From: Variovorax sp. WDL1
GTDB taxonomy: Bacteria > Pseudomonadota > Gammaproteobacteria > Burkholderiales > Burkholderiaceae_C
Direction: 5' to 3'
Length of the DNA stretch: 41,235 bases
Assembly: GCF_001541225.1 (NCBI RefSeq)
Contig: NZ_LMTS01000073.1
Coordinates: 68,478 to 109,712, forward strand
Below, piece by piece: positions 26,223 to 34,082 of the stretch (position 1 is its first letter; every line of letters starts with the position of its first letter). Both the position numbers and the translations under genes were made by a program. The notes below the pieces were generated by a model that did not search any database, was not told where the DNA came from, and saw only the letters and a list, made by a program, of their open reading frames with translations.

Positions 26223-27325
26223 GGGACTCCGGGTGCGCGGGCATTGGACGTGGAAGGCCAATTCTCCAGCACCTCGGCCATGGAACAGCGGCGCGATGGT
26301 GGCGTCGCCGACGGCCGCGCGCCGTCGAACACCGGGGCCGCCGCCGGCACCTGGCCGGCATCCCAAGGCATGAAGACGCCGCGCGCCTGCATGTGCGGAT
26401 GCGCCATGGCCTCGGCGAGAGAGAGCACGGGGGTCACGCAGGCATCGCTGGCCGCGAAGTGGGCGGCCCAATCCTCGCGCGTGCGGCTGCCGAAGGCTTC
26501 CTCGAAGCGGCGCCGTATCTCGGGCCAATGTGCCGCCTCCTGCCGATCCGGCAACTGCCCGGCCAGGCCGAGCCGCTGCACCAGCTCGTCGTAGAACTGC
26601 GGCTCGAGCGCGCCCACGGCGACGAATCGGCCGTCGCGGGTGCGATAGGTGTCGTACCAGGGGACGCCGCCGTCGAGCGGGTTGCTCGCCCGCCGATCGG
26701 TCCATTGCCCCATCAGCATCCGGCTGAAGATCATGGCCATGAGCACGGCGCTGCCGTCGATCATGGCGGCGTCGACCACCTGGCCACGGCCGCAGGCGCG
26801 CGCCTGCCAGGCGGCGGCGAGCACGCCGATGGCGAGGAAGGCGCCACCACCGCCGAAGTCGCCGACGAGGTTGAGCGGCGGCACCGGCTTGTCGGCGGTG
26901 CCGATCGCATGCAGCGCGCCCGAGAGCGCGATGTAGTTGATGTCGTGCCCCGCCCGCTGCGCCAAGGGGCCGGTCTGGCCCCATCCCGTCATGCGGCCAT
27001 AGACCAGGCGCGGGTTGCGGGCCATGCATTCCGGCGGGCCCAGCCCCAGGCGCTCCATGACGCCCGGGCGCAGTCCTTCGAGCAGGATGTCGGCGCGCTC
27101 GGCGAGCTGCAGCGCGGCCTCGCGGCCTTCCGCGGACTTGAGGTCCAGCTCGACGAGCGTGCGGCCGCGGCGCACTGCGCCAAGCGTGTCGTGCTCGGCG
27201 GCGCTGCCTGGACGCTCGATGCGGACCACGCTGGCGCCGAGGTCCGCCAGCACCATGCCGCACCAGGGGACGGGGCCGATCGCGGCGAATTCGAGAATGC
27301 GAAGGCCGGAAAGAACGGTCGTCAT
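26219..27325 (-). CDS. alpha-Methylacyl-CoA racemase (CaiB/BaiF family)
   Basis: A 368-residue type III CoA-transferase-fold protein that matches the racemase subgroup. The racemase signature is RAGHDINYIALSGAL with His127, and LVGDFGGGG with Asp156; GALEPQFYDELV gives Glu241. These coincide with the catalytic His/Asp and the active-site Glu I recall for mycobacterial MCR. The N-terminal block LRILEFAAIGPVPWCGMVLA and the later CoA-binding RPGVMERLGLG are also present. The enzyme equilibrates (R)- and (S)-2-methylacyl-CoA. It begins with ATGA overlapping the LysR stop and ends in the TauE overlap, so all three are one transcript. The last ~30 residues are weakly conserved. Confidence 0.9.
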   Translation of the reverse strand: MTTVLSGLRILEFAAIGPVPWCGMVLADLGASVVRIERPGSAAEHDTLGAVRRGRTLVELDLKSAEGREAALQLAERADILLEGLRPGVMERLGLGPPECMARNPRLVYGRMTGWGQTGPLAQRAGHDINYIALSGALHAIGTADKPVPPLNLVGDFGGGGAFLAIGVLAAAWQARACGRGQVVDAAMIDGSAVLMAMIFSRMLMGQWTDRRASNPLDGGVPWYDTYRTRDGRFVAVGALEPQFYDELVQRLGLAGQLPDRQEAAHWPEIRRRFEEAFGSRTREDWAAHFAASDACVTPVLSLAEAMAHPHMQARGVFMPWDAGQVPAAAPVFDGARPSATPPSRRCSMAEVLENWPSTSNARAPGVP

Positions 27326-28380
27326 GGCGGGTCTTCTCGCGCAGAGCCCGCGTCGCGCGCGGGCATGGCCGGGTCGGGTGCTTGTAAGAGCATGTCCAGG
27401 AAGATGCGGGCGCAGCCCGGGAGTGCGTCGATGTCGCGGTACAGGACCCGGCGCTCACGGAATGCCCAGGGGTCGGACAGCCGGACCAGGTTCAGCCGCA
27501 TGCTGCGGGCGAGCCGGCGCGCCGCCGATTCGGGAACGATGCCGACGCCGACGCCGGCTTCGATCATGCGGCACATCGCCTCGAAGCTGCTCATCATCAC
27601 GCGCACGTTCAAGGTCTGGTTGAGCTGGTTCACCGTCTGCGTCAGGAACAGGTCGAGCGTGCTGCCCTGCAGGCCGATGTGCGGGAACTCCAGGGTTTCC
27701 TCGAAGCGCATTTCGCTGCGGCCGCTCGAGGGGTGGACGAAGGGCGTCGCCAGCACGAGCCGGTCGGTGCTGAAGCATTGCGACTGCAGTGCCGACTCCG
27801 GCGCCGGCCCCGCGATGATGCCGATGTCGGCGGAGCCGTCGAGGATGCCGCGCACCACCTCGCGCGTGTTGCGCTCCTGCAGGTCGACGGTCACGCCCGG
27901 CCGCTCGCTCATGAAGCGGGCCAGCACTTCAGGCAGCACCTCGGTGATGGTGGTGGTGTTCGCGAACATGCGGATGTGGCCGGTGGCGCCATCCGAGTGG
28001 ACCGAGAAATCGCTCTTCACGTGCTCGATCTGGCGAAGGATCACGCGCGCATGGCGCAGCAGCGTCTCGCCCGCCGAGGTGAGCGTCAGGCCGCGCGGGT
28101 CCCGGTAGAAGAGGCGGCTGCGCAGCTGGCTTTCCAGCGACTTGAGGCGCGAGCTCGCGGCCGCGGGCGAGAGCGCCGCGCGCTGCGCGCCCCGCGTGAG
28201 GTTGCCAAGCTCTGCGATGTGGACGAACAGGCGCAGGTCCGCAATGTCGAAATGCACGCGCACCGGCTCATCGACGAAGAGCGCGCTGCGCCTGGTGGCA
28301 TCGCGCGCTGCGCCGTCATCGCCGGGCACGATCGGATCCGTCACGAGCACCTCCGTCATCAGGGGCGAGCGCAGCAGCAT
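27322..28380 (-). CDS. LysR-family transcriptional regulator within an operon
   Basis: A 352-residue LysR protein. After ~35 non-family residues, the HTH reads DLRLFVHIAELGNLTRGAQR, with AAASSRLKSLESQL as the recognition helix and LTLTSAGETLLRHA as the wing. The effector domain contains TTTITEVLPEVLARFM, GSADIGIIAGPAPE and GVGVGIVPESAARRL. The start is uncertain: ATG at 28380 lies 10 bases after the acyl-CoA-dehydrogenase stop, and ATG at 28359 would shorten the leader; neither has a clear ribosome site. Unusually, this regulator lies in the same direction as its neighbours, inside the catabolic array, and its stop overlaps the racemase start. Confidence 0.87.
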   Translation of the reverse strand: MLLRSPLMTEVLVTDPIVPGDDGAARDATRRSALFVDEPVRVHFDIADLRLFVHIAELGNLTRGAQRAALSPAAASSRLKSLESQLRSRLFYRDPRGLTLTSAGETLLRHARVILRQIEHVKSDFSVHSDGATGHIRMFANTTTITEVLPEVLARFMSERPGVTVDLQERNTREVVRGILDGSADIGIIAGPAPESALQSQCFSTDRLVLATPFVHPSSGRSEMRFEETLEFPHIGLQGSTLDLFLTQTVNQLNQTLNVRVMMSSFEAMCRMIEAGVGVGIVPESAARRLARSMRLNLVRLSDPWAFRERRVLYRDIDALPGCARIFLDMLLQAPDPAMPARDAGSAREDPP

Positions 28381-28390
28381 ACGCGGCACG

Positions 28391-29545
28391 TCAGGCTGGG
28401 CGGAATCCATCGAAGCCGGTGATCTCGCGGCCCTGGATGAGGGACAGGATGCCGGGCGTGCCGTCGGGAATTGCCAGCGTGCGCACATCCCGCGCCATCT
28501 GCTCCAGCCCCAGCTCCCGGCTCAGGCCCATGCCGCCATGGATGCGCATCGCAAGCTGGATGGCGCGATCGCACGCATCGACGGCGTAGCGCTTGGCCAT
28601 GGCCGAGAGTCCATTCGCCCGCTCGCCCCGGTCCAGCGCAGCGAGGGCGTTGTAGCAGGCCAGGCGGCTTGTGACGACGGCGGTCTCGATCTCGGCCAAG
28701 TCGTGCTGGATGAGCTGGAAGGCGCCGATAGCCTTGCCGAACTGCTTGCGCACGCCCGCGTACTCGCGTGCCAGCTCGAAAGCGCGCTGGGCCAGGTGCA
28801 CCGCCATCAGGCCGACCGTGGGCCGGTTCGCCAGCCAGGTGACGGTCAGCAGCTTGGCCGTGTCGCCGTTGTCGGGGCACACGTTGGCCTGCGGCACCCG
28901 GCAGCCGTCGAACAGCACCTCGCCCAGAGGCGCCTGGCGCAGGCCCAGCATGTCGACCTCGTTGGCCTCGAAGGGCGACTCCGCCCGGTCGACGAGGACG
29001 CGCGCCATGCGGTAGCCCGAGCCTTCGGGGATGCGACAGGTCACGTTCATCACGTCGCATACGGTCGCGTTGGATATCCACTGCTTGCGGCCGTTGAGGA
29101 CGACATGGCCGCCGTCCGGGGTCGCGGTGGTCTTGATGCCGCGCGGGTCCGAGCCGACATCGGGTTCGGTGCTGCCGGTACAGGCGATGCGGCGCCCCGC
29201 CATCAGGTCGGGCACGAAGCGCTCGCGCTGCTCGGGACTGCCGCCGAAATGGATGCGTGTCGTCGTGGCTTCGTGCGGCTGGACGATCAGCATCACCGTG
29301 GGCGGCAGCTGCTCGACGAGCAGACCATAGTCCAGCAGCTTCAGGCCGGTGCCGCCGTCCTTTTCGGGAATGCGCGCGGAGGTCAGGCCGAGATCGGCCA
29401 CCTTCTCGAGAATACTCAGCACGGCGGACTTGGGAAGCGCCTTGTCACGGTCGTGCGAAGCCAGCAGCGGCTCGACGAATTTCTCGTTCAGGCGGCGGGC
29501 CGCCTCGACCATCATCCGCTGGTCATCGTTCAGTGCGAAGTCCAT
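28391..29545 (-). CDS. Acyl-CoA-dehydrogenase-fold enzyme with altered catalytic base
   Basis: A 384-residue flavoprotein of normal family length. Seen: the FAD/substrate loop CTGSTEPDVGSDPRGIKTTA, WISNATVCDVMNVTC, LGLRQAPLGEVLFDGCRVP, the FAD-contact RKQFGKAIGAFQLIQ, and the C-terminal IHGGMGLSRELGLEQMARDV. The usual EGT catalytic segment reads IPDGTPGIL, so Asp361 replaces the catalytic Glu. The alternative helix-G Glu of the isovaleryl-CoA type also seems absent (TWLANRPTVGLM). It may therefore dehydrogenate slowly, or do another reaction on an acyl-CoA such as desulfination, isomerisation or reduction. It lies 18 bases after the AcuI-like gene and 10 bases before LysR. Confidence 0.87.
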   Translation of the reverse strand: MDFALNDDQRMMVEAARRLNEKFVEPLLASHDRDKALPKSAVLSILEKVADLGLTSARIPEKDGGTGLKLLDYGLLVEQLPPTVMLIVQPHEATTTRIHFGGSPEQRERFVPDLMAGRRIACTGSTEPDVGSDPRGIKTTATPDGGHVVLNGRKQWISNATVCDVMNVTCRIPEGSGYRMARVLVDRAESPFEANEVDMLGLRQAPLGEVLFDGCRVPQANVCPDNGDTAKLLTVTWLANRPTVGLMAVHLAQRAFELAREYAGVRKQFGKAIGAFQLIQHDLAEIETAVVTSRLACYNALAALDRGERANGLSAMAKRYAVDACDRAIQLAMRIHGGMGLSRELGLEQMARDVRTLAIPDGTPGILSLIQGREITGFDGFRPA

Positions 29546-29563
29546 CTGTCTCTCCTTGCCTTC

Positions 29564-30568
29564 TCAGCCTGCGCGGGGGCCCACCTCGACTACCACGCGC
29601 CCGACGGTCGACACGTTGAAGAAGCTGTCCATGGTCTTGTCGAGGTCCTCGAACGGGATGGGCCTTGCGATCTCGGCCAGGTGCCTCGGCTTGAGGTCGG
29701 TGGCCATTCGCTGCCAGAGGCGCTGCCGCTCTGGCATCTGCAGCTGGCGCGAGACGTTGATGCCCAGGATGTCGACAGAGCGCAGCACGAAGGGCAGCAC
29801 GGTTGCGTGCAGCTCGACACCGACCATGCCGGCCACGGCGATCTTTCCGTGCGGGCGCATCTGCGCCATCAGGCGATCGAGCATGCCTCCGCCGACGTTG
29901 TCCAGGGCGCCGGCAAATGGCGCGCCGCTCGCCATGGCCGACTTGTCCGCAAGCAGTTCGTCGCGCGGCATGACCCGCGATGCGCCGATGGCTCGGAGGA
30001 AGCCCTCCTGCTCGCGCTTGCCGGAGATCGCGACCACCTCGAAGCCGCGCCGCGCGAACATGTCGACCGCCAGACTGCCGACGCCCCCCGTCGCACCGGT
30101 CACGGCGACGGGTCCGGCATCCGGCGTAAGACCCGCTTTCTCGAGCCGGTCGACCGCCAGCGCAGCGGTCAGGCCCGAGGTGCCCAGCGCCATCGCCTCG
30201 TACAGCGAGAGCCCTTCCGGCAGGGGAACGATCCAGTCACCCGGCACCCGCGTGTATTCGGCGTAACCGCCGTCCTGCTCGGTGCCGAGCTTGTAGTTGG
30301 TCACGGCGACCTGGTCGCCCTCGCGAAAGCGCGGGTCCGCGGAAGACACGACCACGCCGGACATGTCCACCCCGGTGACGCAGGGCCGATCGGTACGGAC
30401 GTTGCGCCCGACGCCGCGGGCGGCCATTGCGTCCTTGTAGGTGATGGCCGAGAAGGCGGTACGGATGAGCACCGGACCGGGATCCAGATCGTCGAGCGTC
30501 AAGCGCTCGAAGCGGCAAACCGGCTTGCCATCGATGGTATGAACGCGAAAGGCTTTGAAGGTATTCAT
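29564..30568 (-). CDS. acuI: AcuI/YhdH-type NADPH-dependent acryloyl-CoA reductase-like protein
   Basis: A 334-residue quinone-oxidoreductase-family MDR matching YhdH/AcuI: AFSAITYKDAMAARGVGRNVRTD, VTGVDMSGVVVSSADPRF, VAVTNYKLGTEQDGGYAEYTRVP, YEAMALGTSGLTAALAV, TGATGGVGSLAVDMFARRG (NADPH motif) and the C-terminal DILGINVSRQLQMPERQRLW. These enzymes reduce acryloyl-CoA to propionyl-CoA with NADPH and lack catalytic zinc. It starts 10 bases after the CoA-transferase stop. In this array it suggests that an acryloyl-CoA-like or 2-methyl-acryloyl-CoA-like intermediate is reduced, or that a toxic by-product is removed. Confidence 0.9.
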   Translation of the reverse strand: MNTFKAFRVHTIDGKPVCRFERLTLDDLDPGPVLIRTAFSAITYKDAMAARGVGRNVRTDRPCVTGVDMSGVVVSSADPRFREGDQVAVTNYKLGTEQDGGYAEYTRVPGDWIVPLPEGLSLYEAMALGTSGLTAALAVDRLEKAGLTPDAGPVAVTGATGGVGSLAVDMFARRGFEVVAISGKREQEGFLRAIGASRVMPRDELLADKSAMASGAPFAGALDNVGGGMLDRLMAQMRPHGKIAVAGMVGVELHATVLPFVLRSVDILGINVSRQLQMPERQRLWQRMATDLKPRHLAEIARPIPFEDLDKTMDSFFNVSTVGRVVVEVGPRAG

Positions 30569-30578
30569 GGTTTCAGGC

Positions 30579-31877
30579 TCAGAGGCTGATCGTCGAGGTG
30601 GTTCTGGAGGAGGCGGGGCGTGCCCGATCGGCTGCGCCGGAATGCGCCTGTGGATCGCAGGACACGACGCCCTCCGCCACGAGTGCATCGATCGCGGCAT
30701 CGTCCAGTCCGGCCAGCTCGCGAAGCAAGGCGCGCGTGTCCTGGCCAATGCGATGGCCGGACCAGCGGATGCTTCCCGGCGTGAGTGACATCTTGGGAAC
30801 GACGCCCGCCAGCGTGACCGCGCCGAGATCGTCGTCGGGGGTGGGCACCAGCATCCCGCGGCTGCGGAAGTGCGCGTCCTTGAAGATGTCGGCCATGGTG
30901 AAGATGCGGCTCGCCGGCACGTCATCCGCGTCCAGCGCGGCCTGCAGTGCGTCGAGATCCTGCGACGAGGTCCATTCGCCGATCAGGGCTTCCAGCTCGG
31001 CCTCGTTGCGGTTGCGCGCGGCCTGCGTGGCGAAGCGGGAATCGGCGCCGAACTCGGGCCGTCCCATCACGCGGGCCAGTCGCCGGAAGATGCCGTCGGC
31101 AAGCGCGGCAATGTGGATGTGCTGGCCGTCGCGCGTCGGAAACAAGGTGTTCGGCGCGCTGTTCGGCAGGCGGGGGCCGGAGCGCATGCCGCTCTTGCCC
31201 GTCTTCTCGAAGGCAGGAACGTAGGCTTCCATGAAGCTGAACGCGGACTCGATCAGCGCAGCATCGATGCATTGCCCGTGGCCGCTCTTCTCGCGGTGCA
31301 GGATCGCCATGACCGTTCCCATTGCGGCGTAGAGGCCGGCAATGTAGTCGGTCAGGGGAATGGCGACACGAGACGGTGGACGGTCCGGGTCGCCGATCAT
31401 CTGGCGCAGCCCGCTCATGGCTTCGCCGATGACGCCGTAGCCGGGCTTGTTGCGGTAGGGGCCCGACTGGCCGTAGCCGCTGACCCGCGTCATGACCAGA
31501 TCGGGTCGCAGCTTGCGCAGGTCTTCGTAGCCGAGCTCCCACTTCTCCAGCGTTCCAGGGCGGAAGTTCTCCACCACGATGTCGAACTTCGGGAGCATGG
31601 CCCTGACCACCTGGCGCGCCTTCGGATTGCGCAGATCGAAGCAGGCGATCCGCTTGTTGCGGCAGATCGTCGCCGCATACAGCGACTTGCCATCCACAGT
31701 TTCACCGAGCTGGCGGATCGGGTCGCCTTCCGCGGCCTCGATCTTCACAACTTCCGCGCCGAAGTCGGCGAGCAGCCGGGTGCAGAAGGGCCCCGCCGCG
31801 GTGGAACCCAGTTCGAGAACCCTATAGCCGGTGAGCGGCCCTTGCCCAGCGGTCTGGCTCGCATCGTGCTCTGTCAT
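30579..31877 (-). CDS. Type III (CaiB/BaiF) CoA-transferase
   Basis: A 432-residue CoA-transferase. The N-terminal block YRVLELGSTAAGPFCTRLLADFGAEVVKIE is typical; catalytic Asp177 lies in AIPLTDYIAGLYAAMG, the position of the acyl-aspartate in formyl-CoA transferase and CaiB. ENFRPGTLEKWELGYEDL binds CoA. It probably moves CoA from succinyl-CoA or another donor to the acid captured by the Bug receptor. ATG at 31877 was taken because AGGCGAAAGCA precedes it; ATG at 31913 would add 12 residues. It lies 156 bases after the Bug gene and 10 before the AcuI-like gene. Class III succinyl-CoA transferases activating sulfinopropionate are known in Variovorax, which is one candidate role. Confidence 0.9.
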   Translation of the reverse strand: MTEHDASQTAGQGPLTGYRVLELGSTAAGPFCTRLLADFGAEVVKIEAAEGDPIRQLGETVDGKSLYAATICRNKRIACFDLRNPKARQVVRAMLPKFDIVVENFRPGTLEKWELGYEDLRKLRPDLVMTRVSGYGQSGPYRNKPGYGVIGEAMSGLRQMIGDPDRPPSRVAIPLTDYIAGLYAAMGTVMAILHREKSGHGQCIDAALIESAFSFMEAYVPAFEKTGKSGMRSGPRLPNSAPNTLFPTRDGQHIHIAALADGIFRRLARVMGRPEFGADSRFATQAARNRNEAELEALIGEWTSSQDLDALQAALDADDVPASRIFTMADIFKDAHFRSRGMLVPTPDDDLGAVTLAGVVPKMSLTPGSIRWSGHRIGQDTRALLRELAGLDDAAIDALVAEGVVSCDPQAHSGAADRARPASSRTTSTISL

Positions 31878-32033
31878 TGCTTTCGCCTGTGCCTCATGAA
31901 TCGATGGATGCATTCTTTGCAGCCGTACGGCTTGTTGTGAATCTGTATGTTTGGAACGGCGCGTTCGGCATGGCCGAATGCGCGGGCCTCGTCATCGCCT
32001 TCGCGCCACGCCTGCGGCACTCCCGCGGGTTCC

Positions 32034-33026
32034 CTACTCGATGGAGAGCTTGCGCGACTTGATCAGGGTGGCCCACCGGGCCGATTCCTCGTCGATCGAC
32101 CTGACGAAGGCCGAGGAGCTGTTGCCCACGGGCACCATGCCGAGGGCATGCAGCTTGTCGCGCAGTGCGGGCCGCTCCAGCACCGTGGCGGTGTCGCGCT
32201 GGATCTTCTCGACGATCTCCTTCGGGGTGCCTGCCGGCGCTGCCAGCCCGAACCACCCGTTGTTCACGAAGCCAGGGAGCCCGCTCTCGGCCGTCGTCGG
32301 CACGTTGGGCAGCAGCGGCGAGCGTTCCTTGCTGGTCACCGCCAGTGCGCGCAGGCGCCCGTCGTTCACCAGGCTCGCCGCGGCACCGATCATCCCCACT
32401 ACGACCTGCGTCTGCCCTGCCATCAGGTCGGCGAAGGCGGGCGCCTCTCCTTTGTAGGGCACGTGGACCAGTTCGACGCCCGCGGCCGAGGCGAAGCCCT
32501 CCCCCGCCATGTGAAGCTGGCTGCCCGGGCCCGCCGAGCCGAAGTTCACAGCGCCCGGCTTGTCCCTCGCCTTGCCGATCAGCGTCTTGAGGTCCTTGGC
32601 ATCGGAGTTCGCCGGAACGACCACCACCATCGGCGTGCTTGCCACTTTGGTGATCGGCACGAAGTCCTTGCGCGCATCGAAGGGCACCTTGCGATAGAGA
32701 TGCGGATTCACGGTGAACACGCTGCCGGAGATGAGCAGCAGCGTGTGCCCGTCGGCCGGCGCCTTCGACACCAGCGCGGTGCCGATGTTGCCGCCCGCTC
32801 CGGCGCGGTTGTCGATCACCACCGGCTGCCCCCACAGCTCGGACAGGGCCTGGCCGAGGGTACGGCCGACGATGTCGGTGGTGCCGCCAGCGGCAAAGGG
32901 CACGACCAGCGTGACCGTCTTGGCAGGCCATGCGCCTGCCGCAACGCTGTGCGGCGAGAGCGCGGCCAGTGCCACGGCGGCGGCGATGCGGCAGATGGTC
33001 CTGCGGGTGGTCCTGGTTTCGATCAT
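32034..33026 (-). CDS. Bug-family (TctC) periplasmic solute receptor 1
   Basis: A 330-residue receptor. Signal peptide: basic MIETRTTRRT, then CRIAAAVALAALSPHSVAAG, cleaved near residue 31. The ligand loops read VPFAAGGTTDIVGRTL and IDNRAGAGGNIGTAL, the two Bug motifs that bind a carboxylate through main-chain contacts, and VPYKGEAPAFADLMAGQ is the inter-domain part. Bug proteins feed TctAB permeases, but none is encoded here, so it may borrow one elsewhere or serve in signalling. Its start overlaps the IclR gene stop (ATGA), so the regulator and receptor are co-expressed. Confidence 0.92.
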   Translation of the reverse strand: MIETRTTRRTICRIAAAVALAALSPHSVAAGAWPAKTVTLVVPFAAGGTTDIVGRTLGQALSELWGQPVVIDNRAGAGGNIGTALVSKAPADGHTLLLISGSVFTVNPHLYRKVPFDARKDFVPITKVASTPMVVVVPANSDAKDLKTLIGKARDKPGAVNFGSAGPGSQLHMAGEGFASAAGVELVHVPYKGEAPAFADLMAGQTQVVVGMIGAAASLVNDGRLRALAVTSKERSPLLPNVPTTAESGLPGFVNNGWFGLAAPAGTPKEIVEKIQRDTATVLERPALRDKLHALGMVPVGNSSSAFVRSIDEESARWATLIKSRKLSIE

Positions 33027-33826
33027 GAGGTTGTCTCCTGCTTGTGAGTCGAGGGCTCCACGTGGCCCAGCACGCGCGACGCCTCGGCGGCGGCGCGCAT
33101 GACGCTTGGAATGGCCGCTTCGACGATGTCGGGCGACATGCGGTACTCCGGCATCGCCACGCCGAGCGCCGCCACCACCTGGCCCGAGTGGTCGCGGATC
33201 GGCGCCGCAACGCCACCCATCTCCGGATGGTTCTCCGCCTGCGTGACGGCGTAGCCGTTCACGCGCACCTGCGCCAGCAGCCTGCGCAGCTCGGCCGTAT
33301 CGATCACCGTGCGAGGCGTGCGGCGCTCCAGGACGCCGGAGAGCGCGCGCTGCGCATCGGCCGGGTTGAACGCAAGGATCGCCCGCCCGGTCGCCGTGCA
33401 CCACGCGGGGCTCAACTGGCCGAGCCGGGTCTGCACGCCGATCGACTTCGGACTCTCGAGCTTGGCGACGTACACCACGCCTCCGGAGGAATCGAGCACG
33501 GAGAGATGCACCGTCTCTCCCGACCTCGTCCGAAGGTCGGCAAGGATGGGACGGGTGAGCTCGACCAGGTCGAGCCGGCGCAGCGCGCTCGCGCCCACGC
33601 GCCAGGCCTTCAGCGTCAGCGCGTACCTGCCCGCTTCCGCGTCGTGTCTCGCGTAGCCGGTGTTGACCAGCGTGGACACCATGCGGTGGACGGTGCCCTT
33701 CGGCTTGCCGGTCAAGGCCACGATCTCGCGAAGCGACATCTCGCCAGCGGCCTGGCCAAGAACCTCGAGCACCTCGAGAGTGCCGGCAGCGGCGGCGATG
33801 ATCTGGTTGCGGCTTAGGTCTGTCAT
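33023..33826 (-). CDS. IclR-family transcriptional regulator
   Basis: A 267-residue IclR protein heading the eight-gene array. The winged HTH spans ~10-85: AAAAGTLEVLEVLGQAAGEMSLREI, the recognition part GKPKGTVHRMVSTLVNTGYA and the wing AEAGRYALTL. The effector domain has LDLVELTRPILADLRTRSGETVHLSVL, GVQTRLGQLSPAWCTATGRAILA and ENHPEMGGVAAPIRDHSGQVVAALGVA. A GTG at 33853 would add nine residues, but ATG at 33826 is preferred because a 17-base palindrome (33838-33854) overlaps the longer start and looks like an operator upstream of the shorter one. It likely controls its own array and perhaps the divergent Bug gene, with the transported acid or its CoA ester as effector. Confidence 0.92.
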   Translation of the reverse strand: MTDLSRNQIIAAAAGTLEVLEVLGQAAGEMSLREIVALTGKPKGTVHRMVSTLVNTGYARHDAEAGRYALTLKAWRVGASALRRLDLVELTRPILADLRTRSGETVHLSVLDSSGGVVYVAKLESPKSIGVQTRLGQLSPAWCTATGRAILAFNPADAQRALSGVLERRTPRTVIDTAELRRLLAQVRVNGYAVTQAENHPEMGGVAAPIRDHSGQVVAALGVAMPEYRMSPDIVEAAIPSVMRAAAEASRVLGHVEPSTHKQETTS

Positions 33827-33837
33827 TTGGTCTGCAT

Positions 33838-33854
33838 AGTGGAACGCTTTCACT
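33838..33854. promoter_or_regulatory. Candidate IclR operator palindrome
   Basis: AGTGGAACGCTTTCACT is an imperfect palindrome: the eight-base arms agree at six positions. It resembles the TGGAA-centred operators described for IclR-type regulators. It lies 12-28 bases upstream of the IclR ATG, in the gap before the divergent Bug gene, which fits autoregulation. A TTGACG element (33896-33891, minus strand) is further upstream. Confidence 0.5.
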
Positions 33855-34082
33855 TGCGTGTGATTGACCTTACTATGCCTATGAGCGAAGCGTCAATTGG
33901 GCAGAACAGCAAACCCCACTTGCAAACTGGGGTCTGCACTGCAGAACGCTGGGGCCGACAGCCTGGCGTTCCATACAACCGAATGGCGCGTTCGCAATTT
34001 AGAGATGGATGCAGCCACGTCCCGCGGCCTAGCATGGGCTTGACCGGGGCCACAAGACACCACAAGACATATCGGAGACGCC

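Noticed and set aside
28142..30589. Plus-strand open frame of over 800 codons
   Set aside because: It lies antisense to the acyl-CoA-dehydrogenase and AcuI-like genes. High GC content leaves antisense frames open; the product has no recognisable motif.
33855..33900. sigma70 promoter for the IclR gene
   Set aside because: TTGACG is present on the minus strand, but the best -10 match (TAGTAA) is only 15 bases away, so I did not list it as a feature.
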